NCBI GenBank assembly: GCA_017530275.1
Contig: JAFXMP010000195.1
Span: 1 to 37,776, forward strand
DNA from: Clostridia bacterium
Lineage (GTDB): Bacteria > Bacillota_A > Clostridia > Christensenellales > Aristaeellaceae
Length of the DNA stretch: 37,776 nt
Direction: 5' to 3'
Part shown: piece after piece, positions 14,864-23,308 of the stretch
How positions within the stretch are numbered: position 1 is the stretch's first letter
How the letters are laid out: each line of letters opens with the position of its first letter
Notes under the pieces: generated by a model
The model's database searches: none
What the model was told of the DNA's origin: nothing
Seen by the model: the letters and a program-made list of their open reading frames with translations, nothing else
Translations under genes and position numbers: made by a program

Positions 14864-16372
14864 GTGAAAAGAATGATCCGGCTGCTGACGATGCTTATCG
14901 TTTTCACAATGGCGCTGCCCCTAGCCTGCGCCTTGGCGGACGACGGCGTTTCCAGCACATATACCTACAATTACGATTATTGGGGCGAATTGCGGGAATC
15001 CCCGGACGCCTACCGCGTGGAACAGGTGATTTACAGCGCGACTTTAGGGCTGGAAACGCCCATGCGCACCCCCCGGAGCCTGTATGTTCGTGAAAATGAT
15101 CTGTACGTGTGCGATACGGGCAACAACCGCATCCTGCAGCTGCGCCGGGAAGAAAAAGGTTTTTCCCTGGTTCGGATTATCGACCGCATCGCGGGCGCCG
15201 ACCCTGAAACCTTCAACAACCCCAGCGACGTTTCCATCGACAGCGAAGGAAGCATTTACGTGGCCGATACCAACAACAATCGGGTGATCAAAGCAGACAA
15301 GGACCTGAACTATATACAGTCCTTCCTGAAACCCAATGATTCCACCTTCGATCAGAACCTGAGCTTCCTGCCCAGCAAGATCGTGACCGACAGCATGGGC
15401 CGCGTGTTCGCGCTGGCTATCAACGTGAACAAGGGTCTGGTGAAATTCGAGGCGGACGGCACGTTTACCGGCTTTATCGGCGCCAACACGGTGAAGTACA
15501 ATATGTGGGAATACATTTGGAAAACCTTCTTCACCACCAAGGAGCAAAGGGCCCAGCAGGTAGCTTTCGTGCCTACCGAGTATGAAAACATCTACATCGA
15601 CAAAGAAGGCTTCATTTACGCCACAAATATCGTGTTCAGCGAATATGACCTGCTGTATGACGCGGCCAAGCCCATCCGCCGCCTGAACGCCATCGGCAGC
15701 GATATCCTGATCAAAAATGACCGCTATCCCCCTATCGGTGAGCTGAAATGGGCGGAACAGAGCCAGGATTACGGTCCCTCCAAGTTCAAGGATATCACCG
15801 TGCTGGACAACGATATTTATATCGCCTTTGACCGCACCCGGGGCCGCCTGTTCGGCTATGATCCCCAGGGCATCATGCTGTGGGCGTTCGGCAACAAGGG
15901 CAACAGCGAAGGCGCGTTCCTGTCCGCCGTGTCCGTGGAGCATATGGGCACCGACCTGATGTGCCTGGACGAAAACGAGGCCAGCATCACCGTGTTTACC
16001 CCCACTGAGTACGGCAACCTGATCTATCGGGCCAACGACCAGTATCTGAAGGGCGATTACGACGGCTCCGCCGATACCTGGCGGGAGGTGCTGAAACTGA
16101 ACGCCAACTACAATCTGGCCTTTATCGGCATCGGCCGGGCGCTGATGCGGCAGGAACAGTACAAGGAAGCCATGGATTACTTCCAGATGGCCCACGACCG
16201 GGAAAACTATGGGCGGGCATACCGATATTACCGGAAGATCCTGGTGGAAAAGAACATCGGCTGGATCGTGGCGGGAGCCGCGTGCCTGCTGATTATCCCT
16301 CTGGCCGTAGGCCGCGTGAAAAAAATGAAATGGGAGGTGGAAGCGTATGAACGCCGCAAAGTCGCTCGATAA
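14864..16372 (+). CDS. NHL-repeat and TPR membrane protein of unknown function
   Basis: Probably an exported, membrane-attached interaction protein, 502 residues. The GTG at 14864 is preferred because it follows GGGAGGGAG (14848-14856) and begins a signal sequence (KRMIRLLTMLIVFTMALPLA, then ALA). An ATG 9 nt further on is possible. Residues about 60-240 contain NHL-type beta-propeller repeats (DLYVCDTGNNRILQL, GSIYVADTNNNRVIK, GFIYATN). Around 389-450 a TPR-like helical pair occurs (YLKGDYDGSADTWREVLKLN, ALMRQEQYKEAMDYFQMA). A C-terminal span lies at about 467-484. The domain mix suggests scaffolding or sensing at the membrane within the importer operon; no enzymatic motif is evident. Its stop overlaps the next gene by 26 nt. 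Confidence 0.8.
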   Translation: MKRMIRLLTMLIVFTMALPLACALADDGVSSTYTYNYDYWGELRESPDAYRVEQVIYSATLGLETPMRTPRSLYVRENDLYVCDTGNNRILQLRREEKGFSLVRIIDRIAGADPETFNNPSDVSIDSEGSIYVADTNNNRVIKADKDLNYIQSFLKPNDSTFDQNLSFLPSKIVTDSMGRVFALAINVNKGLVKFEADGTFTGFIGANTVKYNMWEYIWKTFFTTKEQRAQQVAFVPTEYENIYIDKEGFIYATNIVFSEYDLLYDAAKPIRRLNAIGSDILIKNDRYPPIGELKWAEQSQDYGPSKFKDITVLDNDIYIAFDRTRGRLFGYDPQGIMLWAFGNKGNSEGAFLSAVSVEHMGTDLMCLDENEASITVFTPTEYGNLIYRANDQYLKGDYDGSADTWREVLKLNANYNLAFIGIGRALMRQEQYKEAMDYFQMAHDRENYGRAYRYYRKILVEKNIGWIVAGAACLLIIPLAVGRVKKMKWEVEAYERRKVAR

Positions 16373-17033
16373 CGTATCCGCCGGCAGCAGACGGGGAGAA
16401 GGCTGGCGCCGGTACATTTCCTCCCTCAAATACGGCACTTACGTGATTTTCCATCCCTTTGACGGCTTCTGGGATCTGGTGCATGAACAGCGGGGCAGCC
16501 TGATGGCGGCCCATACCTGGCTGTTCCTGTTCCTGCTCACCTACGTGATGCGGCTGATGCTGACCAATTTCCAGTTCATCACCGCGCCCATCCAGTACAT
16601 CAACATTTACGAGCAGTGCGGTTCCCTTTTGTTTCCGTTCCTGATCCTGTGCCTGAGCAACTGGGCCCTGTCCACGCTGTTTGACGGCAAGGGACGGTTC
16701 AAGGATATCTACATGGCTATGTGCTATGCGCTGGCACCCTATGTGCTGATCCAGCTGCCCATGATCCTCATCAGCCACATGATCTCCTTTGACGAAGCGG
16801 CATACTATTCCGTGCTGTCCAGCGTATCGGTGATCTGGTGCGTGTTCCTGGCTTTCGTGGGCCTGATGCAGGTGCACGATTATTCCCCGGGCAAGAACCT
16901 GGTATTCCTGTTCGCCAGCGTTTTCGGCGCGCTGGTGATTCTGTTCCTGATCCTGGTATTCTTCAGCCTCTTGAGCGACGCGATCGGCTTCTTCGTATCC
17001 CTGTATCGCGAGGTCGCGTTCAGGCTTTACTAA
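16347..17033 (+). CDS. Yip1-family integral membrane protein
   Basis: Polytopic membrane protein, 228 residues, with about five spans and the Yip1/DUF1282-like core (FDGKGRFKDIYMAMCYALAPYVL). Function in bacteria is not established. The start is supported by GGGAGGTGG (16331-16339). It overlaps the end of the NHL gene by 26 nt and is followed after 15 nt by the DUF5696-like gene, so the three are almost certainly co-translated. This points to a membrane complex rather than a chance neighbour (inference). Confidence 0.82.
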   Translation: MNAAKSLDNVSAGSRRGEGWRRYISSLKYGTYVIFHPFDGFWDLVHEQRGSLMAAHTWLFLFLLTYVMRLMLTNFQFITAPIQYINIYEQCGSLLFPFLILCLSNWALSTLFDGKGRFKDIYMAMCYALAPYVLIQLPMILISHMISFDEAAYYSVLSSVSVIWCVFLAFVGLMQVHDYSPGKNLVFLFASVFGALVILFLILVFFSLLSDAIGFFVSLYREVAFRLY

Positions 17034-17048
17034 GGAGGGGATGCTGAA

Positions 17049-19664
17049 ATGAAAAAGAAATCCATCCTCCGGCGGCTGATCCCCTGGCTGATCACGGCCG
17101 TTCTGCTTTTCTGCCTGATCTACTTCGTGGGCATTCCCCTGTATTCCCAAAAGGATGAACAGGTGACCCGGTTGCCCGAGGTATCTTACTATGAGGGCGG
17201 AAAAGAACCTATTGTTTTGGAAAACGACGCTCTCCGGTTTGAACTGGACCCCACAACCACCCATTTCAAACTGACGGAAAAGGCGAATGGCCGCGAGTGG
17301 CTCTCCAACCCCGCGAACGCCGCCAACGACGCCAAAGCCAAGAGCAGCCAGGCCAATCTGTATGCCCTCCAGTCCACCCTGCTCATGACCTACACGGACC
17401 AGGACAAGGGCACCGCCAACATATCCTTCAACAACTACCAGCGCTCCATCATGAACGGCAACTACGCCATTGAAAACGTGACGGCGGATTCCGTGGACGT
17501 GGTATATTCCATCGGCGATATCAGCAAGGTGTACATGATGCCCTACGCCATCACGGAAGAAAGATTCCAGATGTTCACCGAAAGGATGAAGGAGCAGCTG
17601 GGCCTGACCAAGTCCAAGATCAACAGCAAGGTCAGTAACGTATTCATCGTTTACTCCCCCGAAACCCTGGCCTCCAAGTCCGATTCCGAAAAGGAAGCCA
17701 TTCTGGCCCAGTATCCTTCCGTGGCGGAACAGGCCATCCGCGTGCTGGACACCTCCAAAAAAGCGGATTACCAGACCATTGCCGATTATTTCGTGCAGGT
17801 GGGCTACAACCAGGAGGAATTCGACCTGGATCAGCAGCTGATCGCATCCGCTTCCGCCAGCCAGAAGCCGGTGTTCAACGTGACGCTGCGCTACCGGCTG
17901 GAGGGCAGCGATTTCGTGGTGGAAGTCCCCTACGATGAGATCCGCTACCGCAACAGCTTCCCCATCACCACCCTCACCGTGCTGCCCATGTTCGGCGCGG
18001 CGGGCACTGAGGACGAAGGCTACATGTTCGTGCCCGAGGGCGGCGGCGCGCTGATCAATTTCAACAATGGCAAGCTTTCCCAGAACAGCTACTACGCCAA
18101 TATGTACGGCTGGGATTACGCCACCTACCGCAGCGAAGTGATCAACGAAACCAAGAACACCTTCCCCGTGTTCGGCATGGCCAAGAACGGCGGTTCCTTC
18201 ATCTGCATCATGGAAGGCGCTTCCTCCTACGGCGGCATCCAGGCGGACATCAGCATGCGCTACAACAGCTACAACTGGGTCTGCGCCCGCTACACCGTGC
18301 TTCATGGGGACCAGTACAATGTATCCAACAAAACGGGCACCCTGGTGTACATGTTTGAAAAGCAGATTCCCTCCGACACCGTGCGCCAGCGCTACCGCTT
18401 CCTGGACAGCGCCAGCTACGTGGATATGGCTGCGGCCTACGGCGATTACCTTCGGGAAACGTATCCGGAATTGAAAGACGCCCAGTTGGACGCCGACCTG
18501 CCCGTATCCGTGGAGCTGGTGGGCGCCATCGACAAGAAAGTGGTAAAGTTAGGCATGCCGGTGGATTCCGTGGTGCCCACCACCACCTTCGCCCAGGCCA
18601 CGGACATCATCCGGGAACTGAAACGCGGCAATGTAAACAACCTGAGCGTGCGCGTCACCGGCTGGTGCAACGGCGGCGTGAACCAGAAGGTGTTCACCTC
18701 CGTGAAAGTCCTCAATGAACTGGGCGGCGCCAAGGGCATGGAGCTGCTGATCAACGACGCGAAAAACATCGGCGTGGACCTGTACTTTGACGGCGTCAGC
18801 TGCTTCGCCTATGACAGCGGATTGCTGGAGGGCTTCATTCCCTTCCGGGACGCCGCCCGCTACACGACACGCGAGCAGGTAGCCATTACGCCCTATTCGC
18901 CCATTATCTACAAGGCGGACGACAACCAGGATGATTTCTATCTGGTGCAGCCCAAGTTCGCCCAGAAATGCACCGACAATCTGATCAATGCCCTGGCAGC
19001 CAGGAAAGCCTACGGCGTGGCCTTCCGGGACATCGGCAACCTGCTCAACGCCGATTACTATGTGAACGATATGACTACCCGGGAGCAGGTAAAGCAGATG
19101 AACATATCTTCCCTGAAACAGGCCCGGGAAGCCGGAGAGGCCGTGATGATCAAGGAAGGCTACGATTATGCTATGCCTTACGCCGATGTCATTACGGACA
19201 TGGACCTGGACGGCGTGGAGTATTCCATCTTAGACGCTTCCGTTCCCTTCTATCAGATCGCCATTCACGGCGCGGTGAACTACACCGGCAAGCCCATCAA
19301 CCTGGCCAACGACTGGCGCACCGATCTGCTGCGCTGCGTGGAATACGGCGCGGGGCTGAACTTCACCTTCATGGCGGAGGATACCTGGGTGCTCCAGGAC
19401 AGCTTCTATACCTCCTACTTCGGCGCGTCCTATGACGCCTGGAGGGAGGAAGCATTAAACCTCATCTCCGCTTATCAGACCGCTTTGGCGGGACTGAACA
19501 GCCAGCGGATCACCAATCACCAGATACTGGACGCCAACAACCGGCTCACCGTATATGAAAACGGCGCGAAGGTATACGTCAATTACGGCACGGAGGATTA
19601 TCAGGCGGGAGATATGCTCGTTCCAGCCCGCGGCTACGTTGTGGAAGGGGGTGAGAGGGAATGA
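17049..19664 (+). CDS. Large membrane-anchored protein, DUF5696-like, possible glycosidase fold
   Basis: Uncharacterised exported protein, 871 residues, with one N-terminal span (about 10-32) and the rest outside the cell. AAGGAGGGG (17032-17040) supports the ATG. The first half looks like beta-sandwich (FELDPTTTHFKLTEKANGREW; EDEGYMFVPEGGGALINFNNG). The second half resembles a TIM barrel of glycosidase type, with acidic residues at strand ends: YFDGVSCFAYDSG (about 579-591), AFRDIGNLLNADYY, TDMDLDGVEYSILDASVPF and IAIHGAVNYTGKPINLANDW (to about 755). I recall this pattern as DUF5696, which has no established function to my knowledge. Operon position between two importers suggests an enzyme or receptor for the transported glycan. 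The fold is an inference. Confidence 0.75.
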   Translation: MKKKSILRRLIPWLITAVLLFCLIYFVGIPLYSQKDEQVTRLPEVSYYEGGKEPIVLENDALRFELDPTTTHFKLTEKANGREWLSNPANAANDAKAKSSQANLYALQSTLLMTYTDQDKGTANISFNNYQRSIMNGNYAIENVTADSVDVVYSIGDISKVYMMPYAITEERFQMFTERMKEQLGLTKSKINSKVSNVFIVYSPETLASKSDSEKEAILAQYPSVAEQAIRVLDTSKKADYQTIADYFVQVGYNQEEFDLDQQLIASASASQKPVFNVTLRYRLEGSDFVVEVPYDEIRYRNSFPITTLTVLPMFGAAGTEDEGYMFVPEGGGALINFNNGKLSQNSYYANMYGWDYATYRSEVINETKNTFPVFGMAKNGGSFICIMEGASSYGGIQADISMRYNSYNWVCARYTVLHGDQYNVSNKTGTLVYMFEKQIPSDTVRQRYRFLDSASYVDMAAAYGDYLRETYPELKDAQLDADLPVSVELVGAIDKKVVKLGMPVDSVVPTTTFAQATDIIRELKRGNVNNLSVRVTGWCNGGVNQKVFTSVKVLNELGGAKGMELLINDAKNIGVDLYFDGVSCFAYDSGLLEGFIPFRDAARYTTREQVAITPYSPIIYKADDNQDDFYLVQPKFAQKCTDNLINALAARKAYGVAFRDIGNLLNADYYVNDMTTREQVKQMNISSLKQAREAGEAVMIKEGYDYAMPYADVITDMDLDGVEYSILDASVPFYQIAIHGAVNYTGKPINLANDWRTDLLRCVEYGAGLNFTFMAEDTWVLQDSFYTSYFGASYDAWREEALNLISAYQTALAGLNSQRITNHQILDANNRLTVYENGAKVYVNYGTEDYQAGDMLVPARGYVVEGGERE

Positions 19665-20641
19665 GCAAAAACAAAAAGAACGACCGGGAAAGCTGGGGCT
19701 TTGCCGAATCGATCCTCACCTTCATTCCCGGCACCAAGGTATACGGCACCATGCGCTCCCGTCAAGCCCGCCAGGGCGTCCTGTTCATCCTGCCCTTCAT
19801 CATCGGCTTCCTGGTATTCATGCTCACCCCCATGGTGGAATCGGTGATCATGAGCTTCAGCAACGTGAAGCTGATTCCCGGCCAGGGCTACGATAAAACC
19901 TTCATCGCTTTCCGGAACTACCAGAACGCCCTGGGCGTGGACCCCTACTTCAACCAATATCTGGTAGAGGAAATCAGCCGCATGGGCGTCAACGCTATCG
20001 CCACGATCGTCATGTCCTTCGTGATCGCCGTGATTCTCAACCAGAATTTCAAGGGCCGCACCCTGGCCCGCGCCATCTTTTTCCTGCCGGTGATCCTGTC
20101 CTCCGGCGTGCTGGCCGGCATCGAAAGCCAGAATGAGTTTTACGATATGATGGCCGGTATGGCGGAAGCGGTAGGCAAATCCTCCGGCGTGAATATTTCC
20201 GCCGCCCTGCAGGACCTGCTTTCCGTGTCCGGTATCGGCAGCGGGGTGTTCGACGTGCTGTTTGACATGATCGACGCCATCTACGATATCGTCATGGCCA
20301 GCGGCATCCAGATCATCGTGTTCCTTTCCGGTTTGCAGGCCATTTCCCCGTCCCTGTACGAAGCGGCGGACGTGGAAGGCTGCTCCGCCTGGGAAGCCTT
20401 CTGGAAGATCACCTTCCCCATGGTCAGCCCCCTGCTGCTGGTGAACACCATCTACACCATCATCGACTTCTTCATGAAGAACGACAACCGGGTGATGGAG
20501 CGCATCAATACCATCATGTACGGCCAGTTGGACTTTGGCATGGCTTCGGCCATGAGTTGGATCTACTTCGGCGTGGCCATCCTCTTCATCGGTATCGCCG
20601 CCATCATCATCAACAGGGGGGTGCATTACTATGAAGACTGA
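19661..20641 (+). CDS. ABC sugar permease, second importer, MalF/UgpA-like
   Basis: Membrane subunit of a second carbohydrate importer, 326 residues with about six spans. An EAA loop reads YEAADVEGCSAWEAFWKITFP (about 233-253). The start overlaps the DUF5696-like stop by 4 nt (ATGA). Around residues 150-215 it has an insertion between spans rich in Met, Ser and Gly (YDMMAGMAEAVG, DLLSVSGIGSGVF), unlike the first importer. It belongs with the next permease and with the solute-binding protein at 21804 (inference from order). Confidence 0.92.
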   Translation: MSKNKKNDRESWGFAESILTFIPGTKVYGTMRSRQARQGVLFILPFIIGFLVFMLTPMVESVIMSFSNVKLIPGQGYDKTFIAFRNYQNALGVDPYFNQYLVEEISRMGVNAIATIVMSFVIAVILNQNFKGRTLARAIFFLPVILSSGVLAGIESQNEFYDMMAGMAEAVGKSSGVNISAALQDLLSVSGIGSGVFDVLFDMIDAIYDIVMASGIQIIVFLSGLQAISPSLYEAADVEGCSAWEAFWKITFPMVSPLLLVNTIYTIIDFFMKNDNRVMERINTIMYGQLDFGMASAMSWIYFGVAILFIGIAAIIINRGVHYYED

Positions 20642-21620
20642 CGCTGCCGTGATCAAGCGCATGAGCAAGCGGGATACGAAGTATGTAATTAAATCCAGGG
20701 CCAAAAAGGCGTGTATCTCTCTGGGACGCGCTCTGCTGCTCTTCGGGCTGTGCTTCATGATCATCCAGCCGCTGATCATCCGCTTTTCCACCAGCCTAAT
20801 GGTGGAAAGCGACCTGTACGATTCCACCATCGTGCTGCTGCCTCGGAACGTGACGCTGGACAACTACAGGATCGTGGGCGACCTGACCAACCTGCCCACT
20901 TCCCTGATCAACACCCTGTGGACCTCCCTGCTGGTGTCCCTGTGCCAGGTGGTGGCCTGTACCTTAGTGGGCTACGGCTTTGCCCGGTATAGCTTCCCCC
21001 TGAAAAAATTCTGGTTCGCCTGCGTGGTGCTTTTGATCATCGTGCCGCCCCAGACCATCCAGACTTCCCTGTACGTTCGCTTCGCCGCCTTTGATATCTT
21101 CGGCATCTTCAAGGCGATCACAGGCAATCCCATCAACCTGCGCACCTCCATCGTGCCCTACCTGCTCATGAGCTTCACCTGCATGGGCTTAAAGGACGGC
21201 CTGTACATCTACATGCTGCGCCAGTACTTCAAGGGCATTCCCAAGTCCCTGGAGGAAGCGGCCTATGTGGACGGGTGCAGCACCATGCACACGTTCCTCA
21301 AGATCATGCTGCCCGACGCCCTGCCCACCATCGCCAGCTGCTTCCTGTTCTCCTTCGTGTGGCAGTGGACCGATCTGTTTTACAGCCGCAATTTCCTTTC
21401 CAGCTATTCCATCTATTCCGTTCAGCTCTCCTCCATTGTCAGCCGTATGAGCCGGTACTTCAATAAGGGTTCTGACGCGGCCATGGTGGTGCCCAACGCC
21501 CGCCAGCAGCAGCTGATATTCGTGGGCGTGCTCATCTGCAGCGTGCCGCTGATCATCCTGTACATCTTCACCCAGCGCACGTTCGTTGAGAGCATCGCCA
21601 TGAGCGGATCGAAAGAGTAA
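20631..21620 (+). CDS. ABC sugar permease, second importer, MalG/UgpE-like
   Basis: Second membrane subunit, 329 residues, about six spans, with the EAA loop LEEAAYVDGCSTMHTFLKIML (about 207-227). A GGGGGG ribosome binding site lies near 20616-20622, and the gene overlaps its predecessor by 11 nt. It is the last gene before a strong terminator, so the eight-gene operon from 9699 ends here. No ATPase gene follows. Confidence 0.93.
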   Translation: MKTDAAVIKRMSKRDTKYVIKSRAKKACISLGRALLLFGLCFMIIQPLIIRFSTSLMVESDLYDSTIVLLPRNVTLDNYRIVGDLTNLPTSLINTLWTSLLVSLCQVVACTLVGYGFARYSFPLKKFWFACVVLLIIVPPQTIQTSLYVRFAAFDIFGIFKAITGNPINLRTSIVPYLLMSFTCMGLKDGLYIYMLRQYFKGIPKSLEEAAYVDGCSTMHTFLKIMLPDALPTIASCFLFSFVWQWTDLFYSRNFLSSYSIYSVQLSSIVSRMSRYFNKGSDAAMVVPNARQQQLIFVGVLICSVPLIILYIFTQRTFVESIAMSGSKE

Positions 21621-21636
21621 GAACAGTGGATACCAA

Positions 21637-21670
21637 GTGGGGGACTGACAGACAGCCTCCCACATTTTTC
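21637..21670 (+). terminator. Rho-independent terminator ending the eight-gene importer operon
   Basis: An 11-position stem with one mismatch (21637-21647 with 21653-21663, loop ACAGA) is followed by ATTTTT. It separates the permeases from the second solute-binding protein, which has its own promoter. Confidence 0.85.
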
Positions 21671-21714
21671 TCAAATTTTGCGCAACAGTTCAGGAAGAAT
21701 GTCTCAAATCTTGC

Positions 21715-21778
21715 TTGATTTTTTGTGCATTGCGGTGTATACTGTACTTGACAAGAACTTATACGCCGTTGGGCGTAT
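21715..21778 (+). promoter_or_regulatory. Promoter and inverted repeat ahead of the second solute-binding protein
   Basis: TTGATT (21715-21720) and TATACT (21738-21743) are 17 bp apart. Just downstream a 7-bp inverted repeat, ATACGCC (21761-21767) and GGCGTAT (21772-21778), lies between the predicted start of transcription and the ribosome binding site. It may be an operator or a leader hairpin. Confidence 0.72.
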
Positions 21779-21803
21779 GGGAATATCAAAAGGAGGAAAA
21801 CTT

Positions 21804-23144
21804 ATGAAGAAACTGGTTGCTCTGCTGCTCTCCGCCATGATGCTGTGCGTTTGCTGCGCGGCTCTGGCCGAGTATCCCGCTGTGGTGGAAGGCATCGATT
21901 TCGGCGGAGCCGAAGTGGTTGTTCTGGACTACTGGTCCGGCGACGGCGCCCGGAACGAGAATCCCACTGAGGAACAGGCTGCTCAGTATGCCTACCGCGA
22001 TTGGATCAACGAAACCTATAACGTAAACCTGCATCAGATGCAGGGCGGCGACTGGGGCACCTGCGCTGAAGAAATGATCAACTTCACCGGCACCCCCGAC
22101 GGAAGCCTGCGCCTGTACATCATCGAGCCCGGCAAGGTGGCTTCCCTGGTGGCCAACGGCATCGCCGCCGCGCTCGATACCAAGTACATCGATATCGACG
22201 CCGACAAGTGGAACGCCGCTGAAAAGGATTTCATGACCGTGAACGGCAAGTTGTACGGCCTGTATTCCGGCAACAGCGAACCCCGCGGCTGCCTGTATTT
22301 CAACAAGCGCGTTCTGGAAGAAGCGGGCATCGACTGGAACACCATCTATGATCTCCAGGCGGAAGGCAAGTGGACCTGGGCCGCTTTCGAGGAAATGCTG
22401 GCTCAGATCACCCGCGACACCGATAACGACGGCGTGAACGACATTTGGGGTATGCTGGGCTCCGGCGACGACGCTTACGTGCTGAGCGTGTTCTCCAACG
22501 GCGGCTGCTTCTTCGACTTCAACGAGAACGGCGAAATCTATCCCGCCATGAATTCCAACGAGACCCTGGAAGCCCTGACCTGGTTCAAGGATATCCAGAG
22601 CAAGTACTTTGCCGCCACGCCCGAAGGCGCGAACTGGGACTGGTACAAGGATGCTTGGAAGACTGGCATGTACGGCTTCTATGTATACCAGACCTACGGC
22701 GGCTTCAACGACAACTCCGAAATGGCTGACATGGCGGACGACTGGGGCTGCGTGGCTTGGCCCGTGCCCAATGAAGGCGACACCTACGTCACCATAATCA
22801 GCGACAACATCACCATGATCCCCGCCTGCTACGATGATGAAACCATCGCCAAGCTGGTGTTCCTCTATGACCTGTGGAGCAACCCCACTCCCGGTTATGA
22901 CGACGAAGACGCCTGGATCGGCAACAAGTACAACTACACCGACGACCGCGCTGTGGATGAAACCTACGCTATGCTGCGTGAAGCCGAACACTGCCGCGTC
23001 AACAAGGTGCTGTACCTGGGCACCCAGAACGACGTGATCGGCTCCAGCCTGCTGTGGTCCCTGGGCGGCAGCACCCCCGCTGAACTGATCGAAGCGGCAA
23101 TGCCCTCCTGGCAGGCCCTGTGCGATACCTTCAACGGAAAGTAA
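21804..23144 (+). CDS. Extracellular solute-binding protein, second importer
   Basis: Family-1 carbohydrate-binding protein of an ABC importer, 446 residues. The ATG at 21804 follows AAAGGAGG (21789-21796) and opens a signal peptide (KKLVALLLSAMMLCVCCAALA). No clean lipobox is visible, so cleavage after ALA is assumed. The mature part has typical motifs: LYGLYSGNSEPRGCLYFNKR, VLEEAGIDWN, and an EF-hand-like loop DTDNDGVND that many sugar-binding proteins carry. It should deliver substrate to the 19661/20631 permeases. Its separate strong promoter and terminator fit the usual excess of binding protein over permease. Confidence 0.93.
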   Translation: MKKLVALLLSAMMLCVCCAALAEYPAVVEGIDFGGAEVVVLDYWSGDGARNENPTEEQAAQYAYRDWINETYNVNLHQMQGGDWGTCAEEMINFTGTPDGSLRLYIIEPGKVASLVANGIAAALDTKYIDIDADKWNAAEKDFMTVNGKLYGLYSGNSEPRGCLYFNKRVLEEAGIDWNTIYDLQAEGKWTWAAFEEMLAQITRDTDNDGVNDIWGMLGSGDDAYVLSVFSNGGCFFDFNENGEIYPAMNSNETLEALTWFKDIQSKYFAATPEGANWDWYKDAWKTGMYGFYVYQTYGGFNDNSEMADMADDWGCVAWPVPNEGDTYVTIISDNITMIPACYDDETIAKLVFLYDLWSNPTPGYDDEDAWIGNKYNYTDDRAVDETYAMLREAEHCRVNKVLYLGTQNDVIGSSLLWSLGGSTPAELIEAAMPSWQALCDTFNGK

Positions 23145-23169
23145 TCGCTGTTCTTCGCAACTAAACCTG

Positions 23170-23196
23170 CCGCCGTGCGCAAGCACGGCGGTTTTT
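23170..23196 (+). terminator. Rho-independent terminator after the second solute-binding protein
   Basis: A perfect 9-bp stem, CCGCCGTGC (23170-23178) with GCACGGCGG (23183-23191), closes a GCAA tetraloop and is followed by five T residues. Confidence 0.95.
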
Positions 23197-23228
23197 CGCA
23201 AGTTTTTTTCAATAATTCAACAAAGCGT

Positions 23229-23257
23229 TTGCATCCTATACTGATTGGGTGTATAAT
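23229..23257 (+). promoter_or_regulatory. Promoter of the Asp/Trp-rich secreted protein
   Basis: TTGCAT (23229-23234) and perfect TATAAT (23252-23257) are 17 bp apart, about 50 bp before the start codon. Confidence 0.82.
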
Positions 23258-23308
23258 AGCGCGCGGTGTTCATCGAGAAACGGAACACGAGAAAGGCGGA
23301 ACAAAACA

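Noticed and set aside
16293..18305. 670-codon open frame on the minus strand
   Set aside because: Runs antisense across three coupled plus-strand genes; no domain or ribosome binding site.
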